The position numbers were made by a program, and so were the translations under genes. Below are positions 46,917 to 61,000 of a stretch of 64,000 nt of DNA, piece by piece. The notes under the pieces are model-generated. The model had not been told where the DNA came from, did not search any database, and saw only the letters and a program-made list of their open reading frames with translations. How positions within the stretch are numbered: position 1 is the stretch's first letter; each line of letters begins with the position of its first letter. This stretch comes from Halomonas sp. MCCC 1A13316. GTDB lineage: Bacteria; Pseudomonadota; Gammaproteobacteria; Pseudomonadales; Halomonadaceae. Where the stretch lies: positions 4,402,001-4,466,000 of the forward strand of contig NZ_CP053382.1 in NCBI RefSeq assembly GCF_014931605.1, read 5' to 3'.

Positions 46917-48278
46917 TCAGGTCTTCTTGGTCGGCCGCACCCAGTCGGCCTTGGCGACCTGGCGCCCACGGGAAACGGCCAGGGTGTTGTCGGGCACGTC
47001 CTTGCTGATGGTCGAGCCTGCGCCGATCGTGGCGCCACGGCCGACAGAGACCGGTGCCACCAGGGCGGTATTGGAGCCGATGAAGGTGTCGTCGCCGATA
47101 TCGGTGCGATGCTTGTTGGCCCCGTCGTAGTTGCAGGTGATGGTACCGGCACCGACGTTGACGTCACGCCCCAGCCGCGCATCGCCCACATAGCTCAAGT
47201 GATTGATCTTGCTGCCCTCGCCCACCTCGGCGTTCTTGGTCTCGACGAAGTTGCCCACTTTGGCGCCCACTGCCAGGCGCGTGCCGGGGCGCAGCCGGGC
47301 GAAAGGCCCGATGCGGTTGCGGCCGGCCGCCACGGCCCCTTCGATCACGCTGTGAGGCTCGATGACGGTTTCGGCACCGATATGGCTATCACGTATGACA
47401 CAGTGTGGCCCGATACGCACGCCCTCGCCCAATTCGACCTCGCCCTCGAAAACGCAGCCGACGTCGATCTCGACGTCGTGCCCGCAGCTCAGGCGGCCGC
47501 GCACGTCGATGCGTGCCGGATCGAGCAGCGCCACGCCCTGGACCATGAGCTGCTCGGCGATGTGCAACTGGTGCGCGCGCTCGAGGCGAGCCATCTGCAA
47601 GCGGTTATTGACCCCTTCCACTTCCAGCGGATCGGCAGGCTGGGCGGTGGCGATAGCGACCCCCTCGGAAGCGGCCATGGCGATGACGTCGGTCAGGTAG
47701 TATTCGCCTTGGGCATTGTCGGCGGAGAGACGCGGCAGCCAGCGCTTAAGCTGGGATGCGGTCATGGCCATGATGCCGGTATTGCACTCGCGGATTGCCA
47801 GCTCTTTGTCGCTGGCATCCTTCTGTTCGACGATGGCCACCGCCTCGCCGTGGGTATCGCGTACGATGCGACCATAGCCGCTCGGATCGTCCATGGTCAC
47901 GGTGAGCAGCCCCATGCGCGACTCGTTCACCACTTCCAGCAGGGCGGCCAGTGTCTGGCGCCGGATCAGCGGCACGTCGCCATACAGCACCAGTACCCTG
48001 CCCTCTCCCAGGCCATCCAGCGCCTGAGCCACCGCATGGCCGGTACCCTTCTGTTCGGCCTGCAGTGCATAGCGCACCGGATAGTCGCCCAGCGCTTCAC
48101 GCACCCGGTCGGCACCGTGACCGACCACCACGTGGAGGCGATCCGCCTCCAGCTTCTGCGCCGTGTCGAGCACATGACGCACCATCGGTTTACCGGCCAG
48201 GCGATGCAACACCTTGGGCAAGGTCGAACGCATCCGCGTACCCTGTCCGGCAGCTAGAATCACCACATCCAGGGTCAT
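46917..48278 (-). CDS. glmU: Bifunctional UDP-GlcNAc synthesis enzyme GlmU
   Basis: A 453-residue enzyme that acetylates glucosamine-1-phosphate and then couples it to UTP, giving UDP-GlcNAc. The N-terminal uridylyltransferase has LAAGQGTRMRSTLPKVLHRL and the C-terminal left-handed beta helix holds the acetyltransferase hexapeptides, with NCDYGANKHRT-like TCNYDGANKHRTDIGDDTFI. ATG 48278 is preferred: AAGGAG lies upstream, whereas the ATG at 48296 does not match the family start. With glmS downstream it forms the glmU-glmS operon. Confidence 0.97.
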   Translation of the reverse strand: MTLDVVILAAGQGTRMRSTLPKVLHRLAGKPMVRHVLDTAQKLEADRLHVVVGHGADRVREALGDYPVRYALQAEQKGTGHAVAQALDGLGEGRVLVLYGDVPLIRRQTLAALLEVVNESRMGLLTVTMDDPSGYGRIVRDTHGEAVAIVEQKDASDKELAIRECNTGIMAMTASQLKRWLPRLSADNAQGEYYLTDVIAMAASEGVAIATAQPADPLEVEGVNNRLQMARLERAHQLHIAEQLMVQGVALLDPARIDVRGRLSCGHDVEIDVGCVFEGEVELGEGVRIGPHCVIRDSHIGAETVIEPHSVIEGAVAAGRNRIGPFARLRPGTRLAVGAKVGNFVETKNAEVGEGSKINHLSYVGDARLGRDVNVGAGTITCNYDGANKHRTDIGDDTFIGSNTALVAPVSVGRGATIGAGSTISKDVPDNTLAVSRGRQVAKADWVRPTKKT

Positions 48279-48377
48279 CGAAGACTCCTTGTCCATTCGA
48301 TTGGCTCCAGTTCATCGGGGGCAGGCGGCTCACCCGTCTTCTCTTGATGCAGGGCCCTCGGCACCGTTCTCAACGGC

Positions 48378-49451
48378 TCAACGTACTTCCAGGCCCATCT
48401 CATCGCTCAGTTCCTGACCGAAGTAGTCGGCGAAGGCAGGACTCGCCAGGCTACTCCAGCCTTCCCCCTCGCGCACCAGCAGTAATACTCTGAGACCCTG
48501 CTCGCGTGCCAGCGCCAGCCCTTCCTCTACGCCCAATACCGTGATGGCGGTAGCCCAGGCGTCGGCCCAGGCATTGGAGGGGTGAACCACCGTTACCGAC
48601 GCCACACGGTGCTCGATGGGTCGGCCGGTGCGTGGATCGATGGTATGCGAGAAGCGCTTCCCATCCTCTTCAAAATAATTGCGGTAATCGCCGGAAGTGG
48701 CCACCGACATATCGTGTAGCGGCACGATATGGGTGGCTTCCTGACGATCGTCGAGCGGCGCCTCGATGCCGATGCGCCAAGGCTCGTCGTCGCTGTCGCG
48801 ATAGCCGCGAGCGATCAGGTCACCGCCCAGGTTGACCAGATAGTGCTCGATGCCCTCGGTGTCGAGGTAGGCGGCGACTCGATCGGTGGCGTGGCCCTTG
48901 GCCACGCCACCGAGATTGATGAACACGTCTCGCCGGCGCCGCGCCTGCATGGCATTCTCGTCGATCTCGATGCTGTCGGGACCGACCTCGGCCAGACGCG
49001 CCTGCAGGGTTTCGTCGTCGGGTACCTCCCGCGGACGAGCTTCTGAACCGAAACTCCACAAGTTGACCAGCCCGCCGAGAGTCACGTCGAAGGCACCGTT
49101 GCTCGCCTCGGCTACCGACTGACTGATCGCCAATACTTCGATCAGCTCGTTGGAGAGCGGCTGCCATTCATCGAGGGGCGCCTGGTTGAAGGCCATCAGC
49201 TCCGAGTCGTCGCGATAAATCGACATCGCGGCATCCACCTGCTCTAGCACCTCGAGCAGCCCCTCCTCCAGTTCACGCGCCTGGCCCTGAGTCAGGCTGT
49301 CGGCGATGGTCACTTGGTAGAAGGAGCCGAAGATGCTTCCCTCCATACGAACCGGCGAATCCAGCGGACGCTCACTCTCGGAGCAGCCGGTGAGAAGCAA
49401 GCCCAGGCACAGCGCAAAGGCCACCACCACGGGGCGCAGGACAGGGATCAT
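48378..49451 (-). CDS. apbE: FAD:protein FMN transferase ApbE (lipoprotein)
   Basis: A 357-residue flavin transferase that attaches FMN covalently to threonines of proteins such as NqrB/NqrC or RnfG in the periplasm. ATG 49451 begins a lipoprotein signal with lipobox LLLTGC. Conserved segments are GSFYQVTIAD, NGAFDVTLGGLVNLW, NLGGVAKGHATDRVAAYLD, YLVNLGGDLIARG and FSHTIDPRTGRPI, which hold the Mg and FAD sites. SD GAGGAG is nine bases upstream. Nqr or Rnf genes are not adjacent. Confidence 0.95.
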   Translation of the reverse strand: MIPVLRPVVVAFALCLGLLLTGCSESERPLDSPVRMEGSIFGSFYQVTIADSLTQGQARELEEGLLEVLEQVDAAMSIYRDDSELMAFNQAPLDEWQPLSNELIEVLAISQSVAEASNGAFDVTLGGLVNLWSFGSEARPREVPDDETLQARLAEVGPDSIEIDENAMQARRRRDVFINLGGVAKGHATDRVAAYLDTEGIEHYLVNLGGDLIARGYRDSDDEPWRIGIEAPLDDRQEATHIVPLHDMSVATSGDYRNYFEEDGKRFSHTIDPRTGRPIEHRVASVTVVHPSNAWADAWATAITVLGVEEGLALAREQGLRVLLLVREGEGWSSLASPAFADYFGQELSDEMGLEVR

Positions 49452-49483
49452 GGTAACAGGACTCCTCGATAGAGTGTGCTTGG

Positions 49484-50296
49484 CTACCAGAAGAGCCACA
49501 GTAGCCAAAGCCCCAACACGATGCGATAGACGACGAAGGGTTGCATGCCAATTCGCTTGATGAAAGCGATGAAATAATGGATGCAGAGATAGGCGCTCAG
49601 ACCCGACAGGAGCACTCCAACCGCCAAGGAAAGCCAGTCGATATCATGGGGTGCCTGTATCAGGCTGACGATCTCCAGTCCTGATGCCAGGACAATCACA
49701 GGAATCGACAGCAAAAACGAGAAACGCGCTGCGCCCTCGCGGCTCAGGCCCAGCAGCAACGCCGCGGTAATGGTGATGCCGGAGCGCGACGTGCCGGGGA
49801 ACAGTGCCATTGCCTGAGCCAAACCGATAAGCATGGCATCGCGCAGGGACAGTTGATACTCGCTCCGACCCGCGCGCTTGTGCCAGTCGGCATAGCCAAG
49901 CAGCAAGCCGAAGCCAATCAGACCCACTGCGATCAGGATAGGCGAGCGCATACCAACTTCGATCACGTCATGCAGGACGAGGCCAACTACGCACACCGGG
50001 ATAGTGGCCAGTAACACCCACCAGGCCAGCCGGGCGTCAGGATCTTCGCTGCCCTCGCGCAGCGTGTTGCCACGCAGCGACTTGATCCAACTCGTCGCCA
50101 TGCGCTGCAGATCGTGTCTGAAGTAGAAGACCACCGCCAACAGGCTGCCCAGATGCACCGCCACGTCGAAGACCAACCCTTGGTCATTCCAGTCGGTTAA
50201 TGCGGGTACCAGAATGAGATGAGCCGAACTCGAAACCGGCAGGAACTCGGTCAGCCCCTGGATCAATGACAGCACGACGACCTGAAGCCAATCCAT
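49484..50296 (-). CDS. uppP: Undecaprenyl-diphosphate phosphatase
   Basis: A 270-residue inner-membrane BacA-family enzyme that removes one phosphate from C55-PP, recycling the peptidoglycan lipid carrier; overexpression confers bacitracin tolerance in E. coli. The active-site motifs are QGLTEFLPVSSSAHLILVPA at the N-terminus and MALFPGTSRSGITITAALLL later. About eight hydrophobic segments. ATG 50296 (MDWLQVVVL) has AGGAGGAAG upstream. It follows mgtE on the same strand with a 175-bp gap and precedes apbE. Confidence 0.96.
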   Translation of the reverse strand: MDWLQVVVLSLIQGLTEFLPVSSSAHLILVPALTDWNDQGLVFDVAVHLGSLLAVVFYFRHDLQRMATSWIKSLRGNTLREGSEDPDARLAWWVLLATIPVCVVGLVLHDVIEVGMRSPILIAVGLIGFGLLLGYADWHKRAGRSEYQLSLRDAMLIGLAQAMALFPGTSRSGITITAALLLGLSREGAARFSFLLSIPVIVLASGLEIVSLIQAPHDIDWLSLAVGVLLSGLSAYLCIHYFIAFIKRIGMQPFVVYRIVLGLWLLWLFW

Positions 50297-50470
50297 ATGG
50301 CACTCTTCCTCCTGATGACAAGGAGCCGGCAGCAAACGCACGGCAGGACGCGAAAGAGAATACACGTCACCTTGCCGCTTGTCCGCCGTGTCTCGTTACA
50401 ATTCTGTTCGAGTCGAGGCCGGCGTCGTCGAGCGTCTGGAGCGTCGAGGCGCGGTTCGTGCCCGCATCCG

Positions 50471-51844
50471 CTAGAGCCCCGTCAATACCGCCGTGGCGAT
50501 GGAGAAGTAGATCAGCACTCCGCAAGCGTCGATGACGGTGGTCACCAGAGGCGCCGAAGCGGTAGCCGGGTCCCAGCCCACCCGGTTGAGCACGAACGGC
50601 AGGCACATGCCGAGCAGGCTGCCGAACAGCACGATGGTGACCATGCTGGTGGAGACGATCATGGCCACGGCCTCGCCACCGCGCATCACCCCGATGGGCG
50701 CCACCGCCAGCGCCATGGTCAATCCCAGGGATCCGGCGACCAGCAGCTCGCGGCCGAGCAGCTTGCCCCAGTCCTTGACCCCGACGTCGCCAGTGGCCAT
50801 GCCGCGCACCATCAGGGTCGCGGCCTGGGCACCGGCGTTGCCGCCGCTGCCGATCAGCAGCGGCAGGAAGAACACCAGTGCCACTTGGGCGGCGATGGTG
50901 TCCTCGAAGTAGGCGATACCGGCACCGGAGAAGAGATTGGCGAACACCAGCAGCACCAGCCAAGTCACGCGCTTGCGGTAGAGGCTCCATAGCGGTACCC
51001 GGCTGACGCCATCCTCGAGCTGGCCGATGGACATGCCCTTGTGGAAATCCTCGGTAGCCTCTTCCTCGGCAACGTCCATGGCATCGTCATGGGTGACGAT
51101 GCCGACCAGGCGCTCGTCGGGATCGATGACCGGTACGGCCAGCATGTCATAACGGGCCACCAGGCGAGCGACCTCCTCCTGCGCTTCGTCCACCGATACG
51201 CTGATCACGTCCTTGATCATCAGTTCGTCGACCTGAGCGCCTGGGCGGGCCACCATTAGCTGACGCAGCGACAGGGTACCGGCCAGCTTACCCTCCGGAT
51301 CGATGATATAAAGCTGATAGACCGTCTCGGCATCCGGCGCGGTCTGGCGCACCCGCATCATCGCCTGGGACACGGTCATGCCACTCGGAATGGCCACGTA
51401 GTCCGAGGTCATGATCGAACCGGCGGTGCCCTCTTCATAGCTCGCTAGGCGCTTGAGGTCCTCGCGCTCCTGTCGCGCCATCCGCCTGAGCAGCACTTCC
51501 TGGCGATCCTCGCCAAGCAGATTGAACAGGTCGGCACGCTCATCCGAACCCATCTCTTCCAGTACCGAAAGCAGCAGCTCGTCGGACATGGCCTCGGCAA
51601 CTTCGACCTGGACCTCTCCCGCCAGGTATCCCAGAACGTTGGCGCGGCGCTCCAGCGGCAGACAGTCGAGCAGTTTCAGGACGGAAGGAAGGTCGTCGTC
51701 ATCCTCGGCCATCTCCTCGAGGATCTCGGAAAGATCCGCGGCACGCAGTTCGGGAAGCCATTGATCGAGGCGTTCGCTATCCTCCTGCTCGAGGGCAAGG
51801 ATCAGGGTTTCCTTGTGTTCCTGCAGCTGTTCGCTCAACGACAT
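50471..51844 (-). CDS. mgtE: Magnesium transporter MgtE
   Basis: A 457-residue inner-membrane Mg2+ channel. The N-terminal superhelical domain (about residues 1-130) with EILEEMAEDDDDLPSVLKLL, two CBS domains (about 130-260, with DYVAIPSGMTVSQAMMRVRQ and DVISVSVDEAQEEVARLV), a plug helix and five transmembrane helices follow. The selectivity region GSGGNAGAQAATLMVRGMAT is present. The cytosolic domain closes the channel when Mg2+ is high. ATG 51844 has AGGAG upstream. Confidence 0.95.
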   Translation of the reverse strand: MSLSEQLQEHKETLILALEQEDSERLDQWLPELRAADLSEILEEMAEDDDDLPSVLKLLDCLPLERRANVLGYLAGEVQVEVAEAMSDELLLSVLEEMGSDERADLFNLLGEDRQEVLLRRMARQEREDLKRLASYEEGTAGSIMTSDYVAIPSGMTVSQAMMRVRQTAPDAETVYQLYIIDPEGKLAGTLSLRQLMVARPGAQVDELMIKDVISVSVDEAQEEVARLVARYDMLAVPVIDPDERLVGIVTHDDAMDVAEEEATEDFHKGMSIGQLEDGVSRVPLWSLYRKRVTWLVLLVFANLFSGAGIAYFEDTIAAQVALVFFLPLLIGSGGNAGAQAATLMVRGMATGDVGVKDWGKLLGRELLVAGSLGLTMALAVAPIGVMRGGEAVAMIVSTSMVTIVLFGSLLGMCLPFVLNRVGWDPATASAPLVTTVIDACGVLIYFSIATAVLTGL

Positions 51845-51953
51845 GGCGTTCTCCTGGGGCCACGCAGGTGGAAAGATCATCACCGCATGGTGGCATGAGT
51901 ATGGGCTCGGTCACCGCCGATACCAGTTCGCTCATGATAACAGAGACGAAAAC

Positions 51954-51978
51954 GCCCCCCGAACAGTGTTCGGGGGGC
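51954..51978 (-). terminator. Rho-independent terminator of the atp operon
   Basis: GCCCCCCGAACA and TGTTCGGGGGGC are perfectly complementary (12 bp with one central base; realistically a 10-bp stem and 5-base loop). Leftward reading gives GTTTTCG after the stem. It lies 24 bases after the atpC stop. Confidence 0.9.
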
Positions 51979-52001
51979 GCTTCATGGCAGACAGGCTGAA
52001 A

Positions 52002-52430
52002 TCAGCCCTTGCCACCCTTCTTGCGCAGTTGCTGAATCGTGCGCAACTGGGCCACGGCTTCCGCAAGTTCGGCGGCGGCGCGGGTGTAGTCCATCTCCGC
52101 CGACTTCTCGTTGAAGGCGCGCAGCGCATGCTGACGAGCCTCCTCGGCTGCGGCCTCGTCGAGGTCACTTGCCCGTGCGGCCGAATCGGCCAGCACGGTC
52201 ACCACGTCCGGCTGCACTTCGAGGAAGCCGCCTGACACGTAGTAGTTCTCTTCCTGCCCGCCATCGTGAATCACGCGAACGGGGCCCGGCTGCAGCTCGG
52301 TCAGCAGCGGAGCGTGCCCGGGCAGTATGCCCAGGTCGCCCATGATGCCCGAAGCCACGATCTGCTCAACCTCACCGGAGAAGATCGAGGCCTCGGCGCT
52401 GACGATATTGCATGTGAAGCTTTTCGCCAT
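52002..52430 (-). CDS. atpC: ATP synthase epsilon subunit
   Basis: A 142-residue F1 central-stalk subunit that couples rotation and inhibits ATP hydrolysis. N-terminal beta sandwich ([36 protein letters not shown]) and C-terminal helical hairpin ([16 protein letters not shown]). Last gene of the atp operon, before a strong terminator. Confidence 0.96.
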   Translation of the reverse strand: MAKSFTCNIVSAEASIFSGEVEQIVASGIMGDLGILPGHAPLLTELQPGPVRVIHDGGQEENYYVSGGFLEVQPDVVTVLADSAARASDLDEAAAEEARQHALRAFNEKSAEMDYTRAAAELAEAVAQLRTIQQLRKKGGKG

Positions 52431-52454
52431 AGCGAAGTCCCCCAGTGGACGGGA

Positions 52455-54784
<2,330 letters not shown>

Positions 54785-54852
54785 AGCGATCTACCTCGTT
54801 CGTGGCCCTCAGAAGATGTCCCTGGCCCGCCCTGACAGGCGGGCCGGCGGAT

Positions 54853-56397
54853 TTACCAGCTCTGAGTGGCTTTGAACTGCTCGAGACCCTGCTTCAGCCC
54901 TTGCTGGATCTCTTCGTTGTAGTCGCCGGTCTGGTTGATCTTGTCGAGCAGTTCGGCGTGCTCGGACCTCATGTAGTCGTGCAGGGCACGCTCGAAGTCC
55001 AGCACCTTGCTGACGTCGATATCATCCAGGAAGCCTTCGTTGGCGGCATACAGCGTCACGCCCATCTCGGCTACCGACAGCGGTGAATACTGCTTCTGCT
55101 TCATCAGCTCGGTGACGCGCTGACCGTGCTCCAGCTGCTTGCGGGTGGCTTCGTCCAGATCGGAAGCGAACTGGGAGAAGGCCGCCAGCTCGCGGTACTG
55201 GGCGAGTGCCAGACGCACACCGCCGCCGAGCTTCTTGATGATCTTGGTCTGGGCCGCACCACCCACGCGAGATACCGACAGACCGGCGTTGATGGCCGGA
55301 CGGACACCCGCATTGAACAGGTCGGTCTCGAGGAAGATCTGGCCGTCAGTGATCGAGATCACGTTGGTCGGAACGAACGCCGAAACGTCGCCGCCCTGGG
55401 TCTCGATGATCGGCAGTGCGGTCAGTGAGCCGGTCTTGCCGGTCACTTCACCGTTGGTGAACTTCTCGACGTACTCGACGTTGACGCGAGCGGCACGCTC
55501 GAGCAGACGCGAGTGGAGATAGAAGACGTCACCCGGGTAGGCTTCACGGCCCGGCGGACGGCGCAGCAGCAGCGACACCTGGCGATAGGCCCAAGCCTGC
55601 TTGGTCAGATCGTCATACACGATCAGGGCGTCCTGGCCGCGGTCGCGGAAGTACTCGCCCATGGTGCAGCCGGCGTAGGGTGCCAGGAACTGCATCGGGG
55701 CCGGGTCGGCGGCGCCGGCGGCAACCACGATGGTGTGCTCCATGGCGCCGTGCTCTTCGAGCTTGCGCACCACGTTGGCAATGGTCGACTGCTTCTGACC
55801 GATGGCCACGTAGATACAGGTGACGCCCTTGCCCTTCTGGTTGATGATCGCGTCGACAGCGATGGCGGACTTACCGATCTGGCGGTCGCCGATGATCAGC
55901 TCACGCTGACCGCGGCCGATCGGCACCATGGCGTCGATCGACTTGAGACCGGTCTGGATCGGCTGGTCCACCGACTGGCGGGTGATGACGCCCGGAGCGA
56001 CCTTTTCCACCGCGTCGGTCAACTTGGCGTCGATATCGCCCTTGCCGTCGATGGGGTTACCCAGCGGGTCGACCACGCGGCCGATCAGCTCGGGGCCCAC
56101 CGGCACCTCGAGGATGCGGCCGGTACAGCTGGCGGTCATGCCCTCTTCCAGCTGCAGGTAGTCGCCCAGCACCACGGCGCCCACGGAGTCGCGTTCGAGG
56201 TTGAGCACCATGCCGTAGATGCTGCCGGGGAATTCGATCATCTCACCGAACATCGCATCTTCGAGGCCGTGAATACGCACGATGCCGTCGGAGACGCTGA
56301 CGATGGTGCCCTGGTTGCGGGCTTCGGATGCGACATCCAGCTTTTCGATACGCTGTTTGATGATGTCGCTGATCTCGGAAGGATTCAGTTGCTGCAT
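54853..56397 (-). CDS. atpA: ATP synthase alpha subunit
   Basis: A 514-residue non-catalytic nucleotide-binding F1 subunit. P-loop [18 protein letters not shown] (about residue 170), [17 protein letters not shown], and N-terminal [20 protein letters not shown] typical of proteobacteria. Normal length, no interruption. Confidence 0.98.
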   Translation of the reverse strand: MQQLNPSEISDIIKQRIEKLDVASEARNQGTIVSVSDGIVRIHGLEDAMFGEMIEFPGSIYGMVLNLERDSVGAVVLGDYLQLEEGMTASCTGRILEVPVGPELIGRVVDPLGNPIDGKGDIDAKLTDAVEKVAPGVITRQSVDQPIQTGLKSIDAMVPIGRGQRELIIGDRQIGKSAIAVDAIINQKGKGVTCIYVAIGQKQSTIANVVRKLEEHGAMEHTIVVAAGAADPAPMQFLAPYAGCTMGEYFRDRGQDALIVYDDLTKQAWAYRQVSLLLRRPPGREAYPGDVFYLHSRLLERAARVNVEYVEKFTNGEVTGKTGSLTALPIIETQGGDVSAFVPTNVISITDGQIFLETDLFNAGVRPAINAGLSVSRVGGAAQTKIIKKLGGGVRLALAQYRELAAFSQFASDLDEATRKQLEHGQRVTELMKQKQYSPLSVAEMGVTLYAANEGFLDDIDVSKVLDFERALHDYMRSEHAELLDKINQTGDYNEEIQQGLKQGLEQFKATQSW

Positions 56398-56413
56398 GCC
56401 ATGTCCCTCAGAC

Positions 56414-56950
56414 TCAGGCGGTGAGAGCTTCGGAGAGGCGGTTCAATCGACCGCGCACCGATCCGTCGATGACGGTATCGCCGGCGCGCAGGACGACGCC
56501 TCCGATAAGCTTTGGATCCACCTGAGTGATAATGGAGATTTCGCGATTCAGCCGCTTCTTGAGCGCGCCGGCGAGCTTGTTCTGCTGCTTGTCATCGAGC
56601 TCGTAGGCCGAGACGACGGTGACCTCGATGCGTTTATCATGCTCGGCGCGCAGGTACGCGAACCGCTCCGCGATCGCGGGAAGCGCCGTCAGCCGACCCT
56701 TCTCGCCCAGTATGTCGAGAAAAGCCTTGGCCGAGTCATCGAGCTTGACCTCGGTCAGCTCGATGAGCATGGCCACCTTGCGCTCGGGCGAGAAACGCGG
56801 GCTGGACAAAAGCTTCTGCACGTCGCGTACGGCTACGGCCTGGCCCAGCTTGTCGAGCCATTCGGACCAGCCGTCCAGCGCCTGGTGATCGCGTGCGTGT
56901 TCGAATGCCGCTCTAGCGTAGGGTCGCGCGACGGTAGACAGTTCCGCCAT
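56414..56950 (-). CDS. atpH: ATP synthase delta subunit
   Basis: A 178-residue peripheral-stalk subunit connecting F1 to the b subunits. Typical [20 protein letters not shown] near the N-terminus and [20 protein letters not shown] at the C-terminus. Confidence 0.96.
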   Translation of the reverse strand: MAELSTVARPYARAAFEHARDHQALDGWSEWLDKLGQAVAVRDVQKLLSSPRFSPERKVAMLIELTEVKLDDSAKAFLDILGEKGRLTALPAIAERFAYLRAEHDKRIEVTVVSAYELDDKQQNKLAGALKKRLNREISIITQVDPKLIGGVVLRAGDTVIDGSVRGRLNRLSEALTA

Positions 56951-56961
56951 GGATCACCTCC

Positions 56962-57432
56962 TCAAAGTTCGGCAGCAAGCTTGTCGAGCAGCTTGCGATG
57001 CGCCTTCTCGTCGACGGAGGCCTCCAGGACGCGCTCGGCACCGACCACGGCGAGACTGGAGACCTGGGCCCGCAGCTCGTCCTTGGCACGCTGGATTTCC
57101 TGATCGATCTCGGCACGCGCACTGGCGATCATACGCTCGCCTTCGGCACGAGCCTGCACGCGAGCTTCCTCGACCATCTGCGCCGAACGCTTGTTGGCCT
57201 GCTCGAGAATCTGCGAAGCCTGCTCCTTGCTCTCGCGCAGCGTCTGGGACGCTTGCTCTTGAGCGAGCTCGAGGTCACGTGACGCCCGGCTGGCCGCATC
57301 GAGACCTTCGGCGATCCGCTTCTGGCGCTCATGAAGCGCGGTGCTGATCGGCGGCCACACATACTTGATACAGAACCAGACAAAAATCGCGAAGGCGATC
57401 GTTTGTCCGATAAGCGTCATGTTGATATTCAC
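56962..57432 (-). CDS. atpF: ATP synthase b subunit
   Basis: A 156-residue membrane-anchored stator with one N-terminal helix ([18 protein letters not shown]) and a long charged coiled coil. GTG 57432 is the start ([10 protein letters not shown] aligns with E. coli MNLNATILGQ); AGAGG lies nine bases upstream. An ATG four codons later is an alternative. Confidence 0.95.
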   Translation of the reverse strand: MNINMTLIGQTIAFAIFVWFCIKYVWPPISTALHERQKRIAEGLDAASRASRDLELAQEQASQTLRESKEQASQILEQANKRSAQMVEEARVQARAEGERMIASARAEIDQEIQRAKDELRAQVSSLAVVGAERVLEASVDEKAHRKLLDKLAAEL

Positions 57433-57505
57433 GGGTATGTACCTCTGACGGGTTCGTGGCGACCGGAAACGAGCAAACCGAGCGCTTCAGCGCTCGGCAG
57501 CGGCG

Positions 57506-57742
<237 letters not shown>

Positions 57743-57800
57743 CTAGTTTTCAAGTTGACTTTCAAGGGGTTGAGGGTTGAAGAACTGCAAATTGCTCGTT

Positions 57801-59043
<1,243 letters not shown>

Positions 59044-59122
59044 CTGTCGACAGTCCTGCCCCGCCGGATCAGGGCATGAGGGCCATCTGAACCTGGCGTG
59101 TCGCTCAGGCAAACAACGGCGG

Positions 59123-59151
59123 ATTATAGGGAAGCCCCTTGGTCTGTTCAA
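59123..59151 (-). promoter_or_regulatory. Sigma-70-type promoter of the atp operon
   Basis: Reading leftward: TTGAAC (59151-59146), a 17-base spacer, and a perfect TATAAT (59128-59123). The transcript would begin near 59116, leaving a leader of about 70 bases before atpI. Confidence 0.7.
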
Positions 59152-59230
59152 CCGGACCCGGTGCTTTTCGCCCACGAATGGTGCGGGTTTGCGACCAAAG
59201 AAGCAACAATTGTCAACACCGTTCGCAACG

Positions 59231-60148
59231 TCAGCGAATGTGCTCGAGAATACCGTCTAGCTCGTCCAGGCTGGAGTAGCGTATCGTCAGCCTGCCCTTG
59301 CCGCCACGACTGTGCTGAATCTTCACCGGGGCGCCGAGCAGTTCGCCGAGCTTGGTCTCCAGGCGCACCACGTCGGGACTCTCGGCGGTAGTCTCGGTCT
59401 TCTTCACCTCGCCTTGAGCCAGGCGCTTCACCAGCGCCTCGGTATCGCGCACGGTGAGATCCTTGTTGACCACTTCATGTGCCGCACGGCGCTGCTTGGC
59501 ACCGGAGAGGGCCAGCAGTGCACGGGCATGGCCCATGTCGAGATCGCCACGCTCGAGCAAGGTCTGCACCTCGGGGTCCAGCGCCAGAAGGCGCAACAGG
59601 TTGGCCACCTGGGCGCGCGACTTGCCCACGGCATCCGCCACCTGCTGCTGGGTGAGTGCGAACTCTTCGAGCAGGCGCTTGAGCGCCATCGCCTCTTCCA
59701 CCGGGTTGAGGTTTTCGCGCTGAATGTTCTCGATCAGCGCCAGCGCCAGGGCGACTTCGTCGCTAACCTCGCGAATCACCGCCGGGATGGTGTCGAGCTC
59801 GGCCAGTTGGGCGGCACGCCAGCGACGCTCGCCGGCGATGATCTCGTAGCGTGACTCGCCGATGGGCCGTACCACGATGGGCTGCATCACACCCTGGGCA
59901 CGAATCGAATCGGCGAGCTCCTCCAGCGCCTCGGGCTGGATGTCGCGGCGCGGCTGGTACTTGCCGCGGCAGAGCTGGCCCAACGGCAGGCGCTCGAGTC
60001 GTTCCTCGGCGGCAGGAGCGACTTCGGCCGGCTCGCTCGTCTCGCCGAGCTGGGCATTCACCTCGGGCAGTTCGAGATTCTCGCGGCGACGGGCGCCGGC
60101 ACCGATCAGGGCATCCAGGCCTCGGCCCAGGGCGCGTTTACGCGTCAT
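59231..60148 (-). CDS. parB: Chromosome-partitioning protein ParB
   Basis: A 305-residue CTPase clamp that loads at parS and works with ParA to segregate the origin. Conserved pieces: TRKRALGRGLDALIG, RGKYQPRRDIQPEALEELA, the GERRWRAAQLA CTP-site motif, and the helix-turn-helix LTQQQVADAVGKSRAQVANL. ATG 60148 has GAGGG at a suitable distance; the frame reaches further to 60202. Follows parA by about 53 bp. No parS site was found in this window. Confidence 0.96.
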   Translation of the reverse strand: MTRKRALGRGLDALIGAGARRRENLELPEVNAQLGETSEPAEVAPAAEERLERLPLGQLCRGKYQPRRDIQPEALEELADSIRAQGVMQPIVVRPIGESRYEIIAGERRWRAAQLAELDTIPAVIREVSDEVALALALIENIQRENLNPVEEAMALKRLLEEFALTQQQVADAVGKSRAQVANLLRLLALDPEVQTLLERGDLDMGHARALLALSGAKQRRAAHEVVNKDLTVRDTEALVKRLAQGEVKKTETTAESPDVVRLETKLGELLGAPVKIQHSRGGKGRLTIRYSSLDELDGILEHIR

Positions 60149-60201
60149 CAGCATTCCCTCATCACGAAAATCGGTCACGACTGGCAGTTCCGCCCGCCGC
60201 A

Positions 60202-60972
60202 CTATAGCGACAGACGACGAATCAGTTCCTTGGCCAGTACCCGGTGGGCCTGGCTGCCGCGCGAGAAGCGCGCATATTTGGTCACCGGAAGGCCATGGCT
60301 CGGCGCTTCGGCGACCCGCACGTTGCGCGGGATCGTGGTCTTGAGCAGCGCCTCGCCAAAGTAGTCGCGCAGCTGCTTGGATATGTCCCGAGTCAGGCTG
60401 TTGCGGCTATCGAACATGGTGCGCAGAATGCCATAGATCGCCAGGTTCGGATTCACGCTGTCCTTGATCTGCTCAACGGTGTCGAGCAGCGCCGAGAGGC
60501 CCTCCAAGGCGTAGAACTCGCACTGCAGCGGGATCAGCACGCCGTTGGCGGCGGTCAGGGCATTGACGGTGAGCATGTTGAGCGAGGGCGGGCAGTCGAT
60601 CAGCACCACGTCGTATTCGCCGGCAACGCTGCCCAGGGCCTCGGTCAAGCTGCGCTCGCGACCCTCGGCCCGGTCCAGTAACTCCACTTCGGCGGCGGTG
60701 AGGTCGCCATTGCCGGGCAGCAGCGAGTAGCCGGCAGCGGGGCAGTCGAGCATCACCTCGGGAGCGCTCTTCTCGCCCAGCAACAGGTCGAGCACGCTGC
60801 CCTCGAGCGCATGCTTGTCGATGCCGCTGCCCATGGTGGCATGGCCCTGGGGGTCGAGATCGACCAGCAGCACGCGGCGATCCAGGGCGGCGAGGCTGGC
60901 GGCCAGGTTGACGGCGGTGGTGGTCTTGCCCACGCCGCCTTTCTGGTTGGTCAAGGCGATGATTTGGGTCAC
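60202..60972 (-). CDS. parA: Chromosome-partitioning ATPase ParA
   Basis: A 256-residue Walker-type ATPase of the Soj/ParA family. Deviant Walker A is ALTNQKGGVGKTTTAVNLAA near the N-terminus, and VLLVDLDPQGHATMGSGID follows. It forms nucleoid-bound gradients that move ParB-parS complexes. Start is GTG 60972. It is upstream of parB as an operon following rsmG by about 28 bp. Confidence 0.96.
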   Translation of the reverse strand: MTQIIALTNQKGGVGKTTTAVNLAASLAALDRRVLLVDLDPQGHATMGSGIDKHALEGSVLDLLLGEKSAPEVMLDCPAAGYSLLPGNGDLTAAEVELLDRAEGRERSLTEALGSVAGEYDVVLIDCPPSLNMLTVNALTAANGVLIPLQCEFYALEGLSALLDTVEQIKDSVNPNLAIYGILRTMFDSRNSLTRDISKQLRDYFGEALLKTTIPRNVRVAEAPSHGLPVTKYARFSRGSQAHRVLAKELIRRLSL

Positions 60973-61000
60973 GGGCGACTTCCTTGCGTCGAAGGCACGC